Origin: Gemmatimonadota bacterium
GTDB lineage: Bacteria > Latescibacterota > UBA2968 > GCA-2709665
Assembly: GCA_028877215.1 (NCBI GenBank)
Contig: JAPPFJ010000029.1
Span: forward strand, 62,001-126,000
Direction of reading: 5' to 3'
DNA length: 64,000 bases
The notes beneath the pieces were generated by a model. That model had not been told where the DNA came from and made no database searches. It saw nothing but the letters and a program-made list of their open reading frames with translations. Of this stretch, positions 43,404 to 52,290 are shown one piece after another. A program made the translations under genes and the position numbers. Position 1 is the stretch's first letter. Each line of letters starts with the position of its first letter.

Positions 43404-43578
43404 AATTACCGGTGTGTTCCCGAGCGCGAGCGAGAAAGCGGCGGTCAAGGCGGGCAAATCCGCCCATATCCAATGTATCGTGGCTGCGCGCCCCTCGCCA
43501 CTCTTGGGTGGATTTGACCAACGCCGACCGGCGCTTTTGCAGCCGTGCGAAGACCGCTGGGAATTTTAAGACAGCTTC
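43391..43578. mobile_element. MITE-like element 2 with terminal inverted repeats, carrying the SDR stop codon
   Basis: The left end GAAGTTGTCTTAAAATTACC and the right end, reading GGAATTTTAAGACAGCTTC, are near-perfect inverted repeats 188 bp apart. The TAA of the SDR gene lies in the left arm. No coding sequence. The ends differ from those of element 1 at 16003, so these are separate families. Confidence 0.65.
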
Positions 43579-43594
43579 TAAGGCGAGTCAATAG

Positions 43595-44191
43595 ATGGAT
43601 GCCGACAGGCTCGAGCGACAGATCGACTTTATCGTCGAAATCGACAAACTGAAGCACGTGCTCCGGCGGACGTACCTGGTCGACGGAAAACGCCGTGAGA
43701 ACAGTGCGGAGCATTCATGGCACCTTGCCGTGATGGCCGTTCTGCTGTCGGAATACGCGCGGGAGGAACTGGATCTCACGCGAGTCGTGAAAATGCTGCT
43801 GCTTCACGACGTCGTCGAGATCGACGCCGGAGATACTTTTGCCTACGACGAGGCGGCCCACGCCGACAAGAACGAACGGGAGCGGCGCGCCGCCGAGCGA
43901 ATTTTCAACCTGCTTCCCGCAGATATGGCCGAAGAGGTGTTTGCGTTGTGGGAGGAATTCGAGGCGGGTGAGACGCCCGAGGCGAAATACGCGGAAGCGC
44001 TGGACCGGTTTCAGCCGATCCTGCTGAACTACGGATCAGGTGGGATCGCGTGGCGGGAGCACGGAATCAGTTCGGAGCAGGTGATTGCGCGGAATCGGCA
44101 TATCGAGGCCGGGGCGCCTGCTCTGTGGACGTACGTCCGGGGCTTGATCGACCGCGCCGTGAGCAGCGGGCGCCTCGCGTCGGGATCGTGA
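43595..44191 (+). CDS. HD-domain phosphohydrolase (YfbR-like 5'-deoxynucleotidase family)
   Basis: A 198-residue HD_3-type metal-dependent phosphohydrolase. Metal ligands are visible: H40 in NSAEHSWHLA, H71-D72 in LLLHDVVEIDAGD, and a distal Asp in EALDRFQPIL. YfbR-like enzymes remove phosphate from 5'-deoxynucleotides or related small phosphomonoesters. The ATG at 43595 opens the frame. The gene starts just downstream of a MITE-like element that separates it from the SDR gene. The true substrate is unknown; related family members act in nucleotide salvage. No other domain is present. Confidence 0.85.
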   Translation: MDADRLERQIDFIVEIDKLKHVLRRTYLVDGKRRENSAEHSWHLAVMAVLLSEYAREELDLTRVVKMLLLHDVVEIDAGDTFAYDEAAHADKNERERRAAERIFNLLPADMAEEVFALWEEFEAGETPEAKYAEALDRFQPILLNYGSGGIAWREHGISSEQVIARNRHIEAGAPALWTYVRGLIDRAVSSGRLASGS

Positions 44192-44261
44192 TCACGCCGA
44201 GAGAAAACGTCGCGTGATTCCGCCCGACCGTTCGGGACAGATTTGACAGGAGGATTGGGAT

Positions 44262-45323
44262 ATGGCACGACAGCAGGCGGAATCGATGTGGTTTTACGTG
44301 GGCGGTACCGATATTTCGGTCTACCGTCTGGACCTTTCCACGGGGGACCTGGCGCACCGGAGCACGGTGTCGGACGTAAAGAACCCTTCGTTCCAGGCCA
44401 TCCATCCGTCGAATCGGATCCTGTACTCGGTAGCCGAAGTCGATGACGGCGGGGCGTTGCATGCGTTCGCGATCGATCCGGCCACAGGCGCGCTGCGTTC
44501 GCTGAACCATCAGTCCAGTATGGGCGCCGGTCCCTGCCACGTAAGCGTGGACGCAACCGGTCGTGTGGTGCTGGTGGCCAATTATTCCAGCGGCGGCGTG
44601 GCGGCGCTGCCCATCCTGGAGGACGGGAGCCTGGGCGAGGCCACTTCCGTTTTTCAGCACGAGGGTTCCAGCGTGAATCCGGGCAGACAGCGGGGGCCGC
44701 ATGCGCATTCGATCACCATCGATCCGGGCAATCGATTCGCGGTCTCGGCCGACCTGGGCATCGACAAAGTGCTGGTCTACCGGCTGGATGCGGAGAAGCA
44801 GACGATAGCGCCCAACGATCCCCCCTGGGTGGACGTTCAGGCGGGCGCCGGACCCAGGCACTTCGCGTTTCATCCCAACCGGAAACACGCATACCTGATC
44901 AATGAGCTGGACAATACGGCCGTGGCGTATGCGTACGATGAAGACCGGGGGGTCCTGGAGACGGCCCAGGTGATTTCCACGTTGCCCTCGGAGTTCACCG
45001 ATACCAGCTATTGTGCGGATATCCACGTGTCGCAGGACGGGCGCTTCGTGTACGGTTCGAACCGGGGGCACGACAGTATCGTCATATTTGAAGTCGACCC
45101 GGGCACAGGCAGGCTCTCGGTCGTGGACTACGAGTCGACCCGCGGCGAGTTTCCGCGCAATTTCGCGTTGGATCCCTCGGGTCGGTTTCTGTTCGCCGCC
45201 AATCAGAATACGGACAATATCGTCACGTATCGAATCGACGCTCAATCGGGGAAACTAACGGCGACCGGACAACAGGTCGAGACGCCGCAACCGGTCTGCA
45301 TCAACATGGTCCCCGCCGCATAA
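44262..45323 (+). CDS. lactonase-family 7-bladed beta-propeller (6-phosphogluconolactonase-type)
   Basis: A 353-residue seven-bladed propeller lactonase, like YbhE/Pgl, that hydrolyses 6-phosphogluconolactone or related lactones. Repeated D-x-x-G-R-x-V/F-L-V-A-N-Y/S motifs occur (SVDATGRVVLVANYSSGG, TIDPGNRFAVSADLG, HPNRKHAYLINELDNTV-like, VSQDGRFVYGSNRGHDS, LDPSGRFLFAANQNTDN). The ATG at 44262 follows GACAGGAGGATTG. It belongs, with the SMP-30 protein at 7563, to the sugar-lactone enzymes of this genome. It is the last gene of the 38-45 kb sugar-acid cluster. Confidence 0.85.
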   Translation: MARQQAESMWFYVGGTDISVYRLDLSTGDLAHRSTVSDVKNPSFQAIHPSNRILYSVAEVDDGGALHAFAIDPATGALRSLNHQSSMGAGPCHVSVDATGRVVLVANYSSGGVAALPILEDGSLGEATSVFQHEGSSVNPGRQRGPHAHSITIDPGNRFAVSADLGIDKVLVYRLDAEKQTIAPNDPPWVDVQAGAGPRHFAFHPNRKHAYLINELDNTAVAYAYDEDRGVLETAQVISTLPSEFTDTSYCADIHVSQDGRFVYGSNRGHDSIVIFEVDPGTGRLSVVDYESTRGEFPRNFALDPSGRFLFAANQNTDNIVTYRIDAQSGKLTATGQQVETPQPVCINMVPAA

Positions 45324-45513
45324 CAGTCCGAGAGCCTTTCGTACCGATGCCTCACGCCTTGAATTCCCTTTTCTGGCTGAGGCATTTTCTGTATATACGG
45401 TTGAATCGGTTTCTCCCTTGTGGTGAGTTTCCGATCGGGACCGGTCCCTCGAGTGATTGAGACACCTCAGCGTTGACCCTTATTGACTGTTTTCCCTGAA
45501 GCGACGGTGGGCC

Positions 45514-47079
45514 ATGAACATCGGCACGCTGCTGACGAAGTCCGCGCGCACGTATCCCCGGAACCTGGCCGTGGCGTGCGGTCCCAGGCGGTGGACCTAC
45601 GCCCGGTTCAACGAGCGCGTGAACCGGCTGGCGCACGCGTTTGGCAGGCTCGGCGTCGGCCACGGAGACCACGTCGCGATTCTCATGCAGAATCTCCCCG
45701 AAATGCTCGAATCCATATTCGCGTGTTTCAAGGCCGGCGCCGCGGCCGTGCCGATCAACTTCCGCCTCCATGCCAACGAATACGCGTTTGTCATCGATCA
45801 TTCCGAATCTGAACTGGTTGTTATCTCCGCCGAATTCAACGCGCCGATCTCGCAGATCAGAGATCGCCTGCCTCGCGTTCGGCACATCGTCACCATAGCG
45901 GACGCACACGAGGGAATACTGGACTATGAGACGTTGATACGCGCCGAAAGCGCCGGATTTGACGATGCGGACGTAAATCCCGACGACGTGGCGTGGGTGT
46001 TCTACACCTCCGGAACCACGGCTCAGCCGAAGGGAGCGCTCCTGACGCACCGGAATCTGCTGGCGATGACGATGAATTTCTATTCGGATATCTGCCAGGG
46101 ATTCGGACCGGACGACGTGGCACTGCACGCGGCGCCGCTGTCCCACGGGAGCGGGTTGTATGCCCTGCCCAACGTCGGCAAGGCGGCGGCCAACATTATC
46201 CCTGAGACCGTCTCGTTTGACGTCGAAAAGATCCTGGAGGCGATTGAAAAGTATGGGGTCACGAACATGTTCGCGGCGCCGACGATGGTAAAAAGGATGG
46301 CGGAAAGCCCCGCTTTGCACGGATTCGATCTTCGTTCGCTGAAGATCCTCAACTACGGCGGGGGACCGATGCTCGCAGAAGACCTGCGGGTTGCGATCGA
46401 AAAGTTGGGGCCGTGCCTCGTGCAGCTGTACGGCCAGGGCGAATCGCCAATGACGATCACCTTTCTGCCCCACCGCGACCACGTTCTGAACGGTACCCCG
46501 CAACAGATGAAGCGGCTCAGTTCGGTAGGGTATGCGCGTACCGACGTCGAAATCAGGATCCTGGACCGTGAGGACTTCGAACTCCCGTCGGGAGACATCG
46601 GCCAGATCGTAACGCGCTCCGACCTGGTCATGAAGGGTTACTGGCGCAATCCCGAAGCCACCGCGGCCGCGCTGAAAGACGGCTGGCTTCATACCGGCGA
46701 CGTGGGATATATGGACGAAGACGGCTACGTCTTTTTGCTCGATCGCTCGAAAGACCTGATCATCAGCGGCGGCGAGAACATCTACCCCCGCGAGATCGAA
46801 GAGGTGCTCATCCGGCATCCGGCCGTGTTCGAAGTCGCGGTTATCGGCGTGCCCCATCCCGAATGGGGAGAGGCCGTCAAGGCGGTCGTCGTCAAAGCGC
46901 CCGGGCGCGACGTGTCCGGTGAGGAGCTGATCGACTTCTGCAAAGGCCGGATCGCCAGTTTCAAGAAACCGGGATCCGTGGATTTCATCGAGGAACTGCC
47001 CAAGAACAACTACGGCAAGGTCGTCAAGAACGTGATCAGGGCGCCGTACTGGGGTGGAAGGGAAAGCAGGGTAATCTGA
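45514..47079 (+). CDS. AMP-forming acyl-CoA ligase
   Basis: A 521-residue adenylate-forming ligase. Core motifs: FYTSGTTAQPKGALLTHRN (phosphate loop, about 163-181), YGQGESPMT (substrate-site A5), GWLHTGDVGYMDEDGYVFLLDRSKDLI (A7/A8, hinge), and a catalytic Lys near the C-terminus in PKNNYGKVVKN. These enzymes activate carboxylic acids with ATP to make acyl-CoA. The chain or ring substrate is not clear. It is followed by a dispersed element and then a thiolase. The 190-bp spacer upstream holds no gene. Confidence 0.88.
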   Translation: MNIGTLLTKSARTYPRNLAVACGPRRWTYARFNERVNRLAHAFGRLGVGHGDHVAILMQNLPEMLESIFACFKAGAAAVPINFRLHANEYAFVIDHSESELVVISAEFNAPISQIRDRLPRVRHIVTIADAHEGILDYETLIRAESAGFDDADVNPDDVAWVFYTSGTTAQPKGALLTHRNLLAMTMNFYSDICQGFGPDDVALHAAPLSHGSGLYALPNVGKAAANIIPETVSFDVEKILEAIEKYGVTNMFAAPTMVKRMAESPALHGFDLRSLKILNYGGGPMLAEDLRVAIEKLGPCLVQLYGQGESPMTITFLPHRDHVLNGTPQQMKRLSSVGYARTDVEIRILDREDFELPSGDIGQIVTRSDLVMKGYWRNPEATAAALKDGWLHTGDVGYMDEDGYVFLLDRSKDLIISGGENIYPREIEEVLIRHPAVFEVAVIGVPHPEWGEAVKAVVVKAPGRDVSGEELIDFCKGRIASFKKPGSVDFIEELPKNNYGKVVKNVIRAPYWGGRESRVI

Positions 47080-47093
47080 ATTGACACCCGGTC

Positions 47094-47397
47094 CAACACC
47101 TGGTGAGACGTAAGCCGTGAGAGGGGGAGAACACCGGGTAGACGGGAGACGTAAGAGGGGAGAAGACCACACCCACCCCACCACCTGGTGAGAGGGGAGA
47201 CGTTAGAAGGGAGAGATTGCCTGCCTTGTGAGGGTTCTTTTCGTGCCAAAGGCAAGGAGGAAAAACATACCGGGCAAGGATTTCATCTACCGTCTACCCT
47301 CTTACCTCTACCCGCCTTTCTTCTACCCTCTACCCGCATTAAGGTTCTTTGTGGCCGATTTGACTGTTGTCTTTCTTCGTATTGAGGTTAACAGGTG
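47094..47397 (+). repeat. dispersed element, family C, copy 3 (full length)
   Basis: The longest copy: CACCTGGTGAGACG head, a second CACCTGGTGAG 85 bp later, CGTGCCAAAGGCAAGG block, ACCGGGCAAGGATTTCATCT, TCTACCGTCTACCCTCTTAC microrepeats, then GCATTAAGGTTCTTTGTGGCC and TTGAGGTTAA at the end, which abuts the thiolase gene. Confidence 0.85.
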
Positions 47398-47412
47398 TCG
47401 AGGCGAATTGCG

Positions 47413-48678
47413 ATGGTCAGGAAACGCAAACTCGGGCGCGGTGTCGCAATGGTGGGCGCCGGCATGTCGCCATTCGGCATGTTCCGGGAAAGGGATTCCA
47501 GGGATTTGTTCGTGGACGCCTTTCGCGCCATGATCGAATCGGTGGACAAAGGCGTGGATCCAGGCGATATCGATGCGCTCTATATCGGCAATTTCACGAA
47601 CGACTTCTTTGTGCATCAGTCCCACTGGGGCGCCATTCTCGTCGACGCGCTGGGCCTGGTTCCCAGACCTGCGACCCGCACCGAAGGCGCATGCGCCTCC
47701 AGCGCAATCGCCTTCCGAGAAGGCGTGTTCGCAATCGCGTCGGGATTCTACGATATGGTCCTGGTCGGCGGCGTGGAGGATATGTCAAAACGCTCCACGG
47801 CCGACGTGGCGGAGGGCCTGGCGTCCGCGGCGGTACCCTATGAACGGAAGTCAGGCTTCACTTTTCCTGGCGTATTCGGCGCCATCGCGACGGCGTATTT
47901 CCACAGGTACGGGGCAACGCGCGAGCACCTGATGGACGTGACCATCAAGAGCCATGAGAATGCGCCGCTGAATCCGAAAGCGCAGTATCGGGCATCGATT
48001 GCCGATATTATGGAGTCGAAGGTCGAGCGTGCGAGGGTGAGCGGCAACCCGGTCCCGCGATGGGCGGATGAAAAGGACTTCCTGCGCGACCCCGGTGCCA
48101 ACCCACCTGTGGCCTGGCCGATGCATCTCTTCGATTGCTGTCCCATCAGCGACGGCGCCGGCTGTATTCTGCTTGTGGGTGAAGAGATGGCCAGGGAGTT
48201 TACCGACGATCCCCTTTACGTGGCGGGCCTTGGCCAGGGCAGCGGCAGAGGTCTCCACGCCGCGCGGGACCTGACGAGCTTCGAGGCCACCCGCCGGGCC
48301 GCCCGGGAAGCCTATGACATGGCGGACCTCGGTCCCGATGACATACAGTTCGCCGAGGTGCACGACTGCTTTTCCATCGCGGAGATCCTGCACGTCGAGG
48401 ATCTCGGCTTCTTTGGTCCGGGGGAAGGATGCAGGGCCGCCGGCGAGGGCGCGACCCGGCTGGACGGGCCGAAGCCGATCAACACCTCCGGCGGGCTGAA
48501 ATGCAAGGGTCATCCCGTGGGTGCGACAGGTATCGCGCAGTTGATCGAGGTATGGGAACAGCTGAGGCAACAGGCTGGCGCGCGACAGGTGCCGAAAGGG
48601 GACCTGCGTCTGGGTGCGGCGCATAACCTCGGCGGCACTGGCGGCACAAGCACGTTTACTATCCTTGAAAGGCGATAG
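47413..48678 (+). CDS. thiolase-family protein (SCP2/acetyl-CoA acetyltransferase-like)
   Basis: A 421-residue thiolase. The acyl-enzyme Cys is C94 in EGACASS. Catalytic H317 is in VHDCFS, and C364 with H367 lie in LKCKGHPVGATG; GLPIGATG-type ends fit thiolases of the SCP2/degradative group that work with a DUF35 partner (next gene, 4 bp downstream). The ATG at 47413 has AGGCGA upstream. Such pairs cleave or form C-C bonds of branched or ring-derived acyl-CoA. With two flanking acyl-CoA ligases this suggests beta-oxidation of a non-standard acid, for example a sterol side chain or aromatic acid; that is inference. Confidence 0.85.
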   Translation: MVRKRKLGRGVAMVGAGMSPFGMFRERDSRDLFVDAFRAMIESVDKGVDPGDIDALYIGNFTNDFFVHQSHWGAILVDALGLVPRPATRTEGACASSAIAFREGVFAIASGFYDMVLVGGVEDMSKRSTADVAEGLASAAVPYERKSGFTFPGVFGAIATAYFHRYGATREHLMDVTIKSHENAPLNPKAQYRASIADIMESKVERARVSGNPVPRWADEKDFLRDPGANPPVAWPMHLFDCCPISDGAGCILLVGEEMAREFTDDPLYVAGLGQGSGRGLHAARDLTSFEATRRAAREAYDMADLGPDDIQFAEVHDCFSIAEILHVEDLGFFGPGEGCRAAGEGATRLDGPKPINTSGGLKCKGHPVGATGIAQLIEVWEQLRQQAGARQVPKGDLRLGAAHNLGGTGGTSTFTILERR

Positions 48679-48681
48679 AGA

Positions 48682-49116
48682 GTGACAACCCCCGCGATCA
48701 GCGATTACGGGTTCGAAGCGTTCCTCGGCAAAGAAAAACTGATGGGGTCGACGTGCGGCGGCTGCGGGGCCACGTTCGTTCCGCCCCGTCCGCTGTGCGC
48801 GGAATGTCATCACACGGACATGCAGTGGACCGGGATGAAGGGCGCCGGCAGGCTCGTGGCGCTGACAAGCATCTCCATCGGTCCGCCCGCCATGCAGGAG
48901 GAAGGCTTCAATCGCAAGAATCCGTATTGTACCGGCGTCGTTAAACTGGACGAGGGCCCCAGAGTCGTTGCCCGGATAGATGGCGTCGACGCACGTAACC
49001 CGGACTCCATCGAAATCGGCACGCCGGTAACCGCGGTTTATCTTCATCGCGTGGAGGGTGAAGACCGCACGACGCAACTGGCCTTTCGGCCGGTGTCCGA
49101 TGACGTTACCGAATAA
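48682..49116 (+). CDS. DUF35/OB-fold zinc-ribbon partner of thiolase
   Basis: A 144-residue zinc-ribbon plus OB-fold (DUF35 family) protein. Four cysteines of the ribbon are visible: C25, C28, C39 and C42 in CGGCGATFVPPRPLCAEC. Members of this family pair with SCP2-type thiolases or with MaoC-like hydratases and are thought to hold or channel acyl-CoA. The GTG start at 48682 lies 3 bp after the thiolase stop, so they form a translational unit. No independent catalytic motif is seen, which fits an accessory role. Confidence 0.85.
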   Translation: MTTPAISDYGFEAFLGKEKLMGSTCGGCGATFVPPRPLCAECHHTDMQWTGMKGAGRLVALTSISIGPPAMQEEGFNRKNPYCTGVVKLDEGPRVVARIDGVDARNPDSIEIGTPVTAVYLHRVEGEDRTTQLAFRPVSDDVTE

Positions 49117-49308
49117 AGCAAACGATTGCGGCAGTTGACGTGCGTGGTTATATTTACATGCTTGCCTGACCACGCCGCGAATACGTCGTCCGTTTTCATC
49201 CAGAGACGCGTTATGAGGCGGCTCCGGGAATGACAGTCAGATCGGCTGACGCCCGCGATCCTGAGGGAGGATCCAGCACCGGAGCCTGAAAAAAGGAGAC
49301 ATACGGAT

Positions 49309-51162
49309 ATGAGTCGGACACTCAAAGACCTGATGAACGAGAGCTTCACGGAGCACGCGGATCGGACCGCCGTGCGCGTTCTGAGGCAGTCCGATCAGCA
49401 GGGCGAACGGGGCTTGCGCTACGTTCCGATGACCTATGCACAGCTCAGGGAACAGCGGGACCGGCTGGCCTCCGGACTGGCCCGCGCCGGTTACGCAAAG
49501 GGCGACCGCGTGGGGATACTGACGGACGGCGGCCTCGAGTCGGTGCTGATTTTCCTGGCGGCGGATATGATGGGGTTGTCTTCCGTGCCGCTTTGCAACA
49601 AGCTTCCGGACGATATTCTCAAATACATGATCGAGCATTCGGGCCTCGAGGTGCTCTTCCTGGACAGCAGGAGCCGCGAACAGGTGGATCGGGTGCTGCC
49701 GGGTCTGGCGAAATCTCCGAAACTGATCCTGACGGAGGGCCAGTCCGACGACGTCCGGTCGTTTTTCGCCCTGGTTCAGGACGGAGGCGAGGCGCCTCCG
49801 CCGGACGTGGAGATCTATCCGGACGACGAGTCGAAGGTGGTTTACACCTCCGGTTCATCCGGTCTGCCCAAGGGCGTCGTGCAGACCCATCGCAACCTGG
49901 TGGACAACGTCAGGTCGGTATGGGACGGGATGTCCCTCCGCGAACAGCCCGTTCTGTTCAAGTCCGCGCCGGACTACCATACCATGGGCATCCTGAATAT
50001 CTATTATCCCCTTTTGAAAGGCTGGACGCTGGATCTCGCGCGTTCGCCAGACCGTGTGCTGGTGGATATTCGCTATTCCGAGCCGCACGGCTTCCTCACG
50101 GTGCCCCTGATTCTGGACAAGGTTTACGGAAACGTGCGAAAGGAAATTGACGCCGGCGGATTGAAGGGCCGTCTCGTGGAGCGCGCGGTACGGGCCAAGC
50201 GAAACATCTCCAGGGGTACGTCTTCCGTCGGGGACCGGGCCGTGTACGGACTGATCGGAAAGAAGGTCGTCGCCGCGATAAAGGAAAAGCTGTCCCAGCG
50301 CGTGGGCGGACGGCTGGAACTTCTGATCGTAGGCTCGGCCAAGGCGGACCCGGACGCGCTGGATTTCTTCCAGGACGTGCTGGATATCAACTCGCTCGAG
50401 GGGTACGGCACCACCGAGTGTTGTCCGCTGATCGCGGTCAATACGCTGGACGCCCAGAAGACCGGTACGGTGGGAAGGCCGCTGCAGGAGGTGAAGCTGA
50501 TCACGGAAGAGGGCGAGGAAGTCGGGTCCGGAGATCCTGCCACCCACACCTACCATGACAGCAACGGAAAAGAGGGAGAACTCTGGGTGCACGGGTCCCA
50601 CGTCATGCGCAAATATCTCAACGATCCCGATCGAACCGCGGAGACGCTTGTGACGGACAATGCCGGCAAAACGTGGTATCGGACGGGGGATCTCTTCAGC
50701 ATCGACGGTGACGGTTACCTGACGTTTCGGGGACGCCTGGGGCGGCAGTTCAAACTCAGCAACGGCGAGTTTGTGAATCCCGAATTGCTCGAGCGGCTGT
50801 ACGCAAGGGTGCCCCTTGTCGAACACGTGATCATCTACGGCGATCAGAGCGGGTCCTTTCCCATGCCCGTTGTCACGGTAAACGTCGAAGAGGCGCGGAC
50901 GCTCTCGGATATCCAGGACCTTCCGGAGGACGATGACGCGGTGCGCAGGCATTCGGGCGTGGCGGATCGTTTGCGGGAACTCCTGCTGAACGAAGCGACC
51001 GCCGCCGGCCTGCCCGGACACGAGCGTCCCCAGAGGATTCTGGTGCTGCCCGACGCGCTCAGCGAGGAGGCGGGAACGCTGACGCGGGGACTTAAGAAGG
51101 TGGTTCCGGGGGCGATTCTGGAACAGTACCGTGACAGCGTCGAAGCGGCGTATTCCAGTTAA
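49309..51162 (+). CDS. long-chain acyl-CoA synthetase-like AMP ligase
   Basis: A 617-residue adenylate-forming ligase of the long-chain fatty-acid type (FadD15/ACSL-like). Blocks: VYTSGSSGLPKGVVQTHRNLVDNV (phosphate loop), YGTTECCPLIAVNTLD (A5), TWYRTGDLFSIDGDGYLTFRGR (A7/A8), and a C-terminal RGLKKVVPGAI region, a lysine-rich end typical of the class. It has a longer C-terminal domain than the ligase at 45514 and lies after the thiolase/DUF35 pair. The ATG at 49309 follows GGAGACAT. Probable role: activation of fatty or alkanoic acids for degradation or lipid synthesis. Confidence 0.85.
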   Translation: MSRTLKDLMNESFTEHADRTAVRVLRQSDQQGERGLRYVPMTYAQLREQRDRLASGLARAGYAKGDRVGILTDGGLESVLIFLAADMMGLSSVPLCNKLPDDILKYMIEHSGLEVLFLDSRSREQVDRVLPGLAKSPKLILTEGQSDDVRSFFALVQDGGEAPPPDVEIYPDDESKVVYTSGSSGLPKGVVQTHRNLVDNVRSVWDGMSLREQPVLFKSAPDYHTMGILNIYYPLLKGWTLDLARSPDRVLVDIRYSEPHGFLTVPLILDKVYGNVRKEIDAGGLKGRLVERAVRAKRNISRGTSSVGDRAVYGLIGKKVVAAIKEKLSQRVGGRLELLIVGSAKADPDALDFFQDVLDINSLEGYGTTECCPLIAVNTLDAQKTGTVGRPLQEVKLITEEGEEVGSGDPATHTYHDSNGKEGELWVHGSHVMRKYLNDPDRTAETLVTDNAGKTWYRTGDLFSIDGDGYLTFRGRLGRQFKLSNGEFVNPELLERLYARVPLVEHVIIYGDQSGSFPMPVVTVNVEEARTLSDIQDLPEDDDAVRRHSGVADRLRELLLNEATAAGLPGHERPQRILVLPDALSEEAGTLTRGLKKVVPGAILEQYRDSVEAAYSS

Positions 51163-51204
51163 AGGCTCCGTGGTTCAAACGTCTCGTTTTTGTGGGGTTT
51201 ACGC

Positions 51205-52248
51205 ATGCCGGTCTTTTCCGCCGACGAACTGCTTCGAACAGGTCGGGAGATCTACGAGCGCGCCGGCGCCACGTCCGAAGAAGCCGAGACAGTCACGGGG
51301 CAGCTGGTGGAATCCAGCCTTTCCGGCCACGACTCGCACGGCATACAGCGCCTGCCGCAGTACGTTGCGGGGGTGGCATCCGGACAGATCGTGCCCGGCG
51401 CCGTGGTCGAGGTGGAAAGGGAAACGCCCGCTACGGCCGTGTTGAACGGGAACTGGGGGTTCGGTCACGTTACCGCGGTTGCCGCGATGAAGGTGGCGAT
51501 CCGGAAGGCCCGCGAGGCCTCGGTGGGTCTGGTCACGGTCCACCGGTGCAACCACGTCGGCCGGTTGGGCGCATTTACGCCGCTCGCGGCGGAAGCGGAC
51601 ATGATCGGCCTGCTCGCGAACAACGGACACGGGGCCGATCTTGCGATGCCCCCGTCGGGCGGGATCGGAAGAATACTCCCCGCGAACTGCCTCGCGGTGG
51701 CGTGTCCGTCCGCCGGCGAGTATCCGATCGCGCTGGACTTCACAACCGCGGTGGCTGCCGGAGGCAAAGTTCGCGTGACTTTGGCCAAGGGCGAACGGAT
51801 GCCGGACGGATGGATGATCGACCACGAAGGTTTTCCGACGAACGATCCGCGGGTGTACATGACGGAGCCCAAGGGCGCATTGCTGCCGTTCGGCGGGCCC
51901 GTGGCGCACAAGGGATACGGGCTGGCCTTCATGATCGACATTCTGTCGGGCGCCCTGTCGCCTGCCGGTTGTTCCCGTGAAAACTCCAAAGAGACCGGCA
52001 ACGCGCTTTTTGTTCAGGCCATCAATATAGAGGCGTTTCAACCGCTCGAGGCGTTCAAGGCGGAGGTAAAGCGGTTCGTCGACTACGTGAAGTCGGCCGA
52101 ACCGGCGCCGGGGTCGGAGGAGGTGCTGGTGCCGGGTGAGCGTTCGTGGCGCACCCGGAAAGAGCGGTCAGAATCCGGTATACCGGTCCCGGACGCCACC
52201 TGGGAGCAGATTGTCGAGACCGCGAGGAAGGTGGGCCTCGAACTGTAG
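51205..52248 (+). CDS. Ldh (malate/L-lactate dehydrogenase)-family oxidoreductase
   Basis: A 347-residue enzyme of the MDH/LDH2 family (type-2 malate/lactate/ureidoglycolate dehydrogenases), NAD(P)-dependent. The family blocks are visible: SLSGHDSHGIQRLPQY near residue 43, TVHRCNHVGRLGAFTP and ANNGHGADLAMPPSGG, LDFTTAVAAGGKV and GGPVAHKGYGLAFMIDILSGALS. The ATG at 51205 begins family-like sequence. In similar genomes these genes oxidise 2-hydroxy acids or sugar-acid derivatives. A proA gene follows 42 bp downstream in the same direction. No clear substrate assignment. Confidence 0.85.
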   Translation: MPVFSADELLRTGREIYERAGATSEEAETVTGQLVESSLSGHDSHGIQRLPQYVAGVASGQIVPGAVVEVERETPATAVLNGNWGFGHVTAVAAMKVAIRKAREASVGLVTVHRCNHVGRLGAFTPLAAEADMIGLLANNGHGADLAMPPSGGIGRILPANCLAVACPSAGEYPIALDFTTAVAAGGKVRVTLAKGERMPDGWMIDHEGFPTNDPRVYMTEPKGALLPFGGPVAHKGYGLAFMIDILSGALSPAGCSRENSKETGNALFVQAINIEAFQPLEAFKAEVKRFVDYVKSAEPAPGSEEVLVPGERSWRTRKERSESGIPVPDATWEQIVETARKVGLEL

Positions 52249-52290
52249 TGTGTCACGGACATCTATTGTCTACGCAGGAGGGTGGAGGAA

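Noticed and set aside
45352-47184. 610-codon minus-strand frame opposite the first acyl-CoA ligase
   Set aside because: Shadow: the plus-strand ligase has full motif support.
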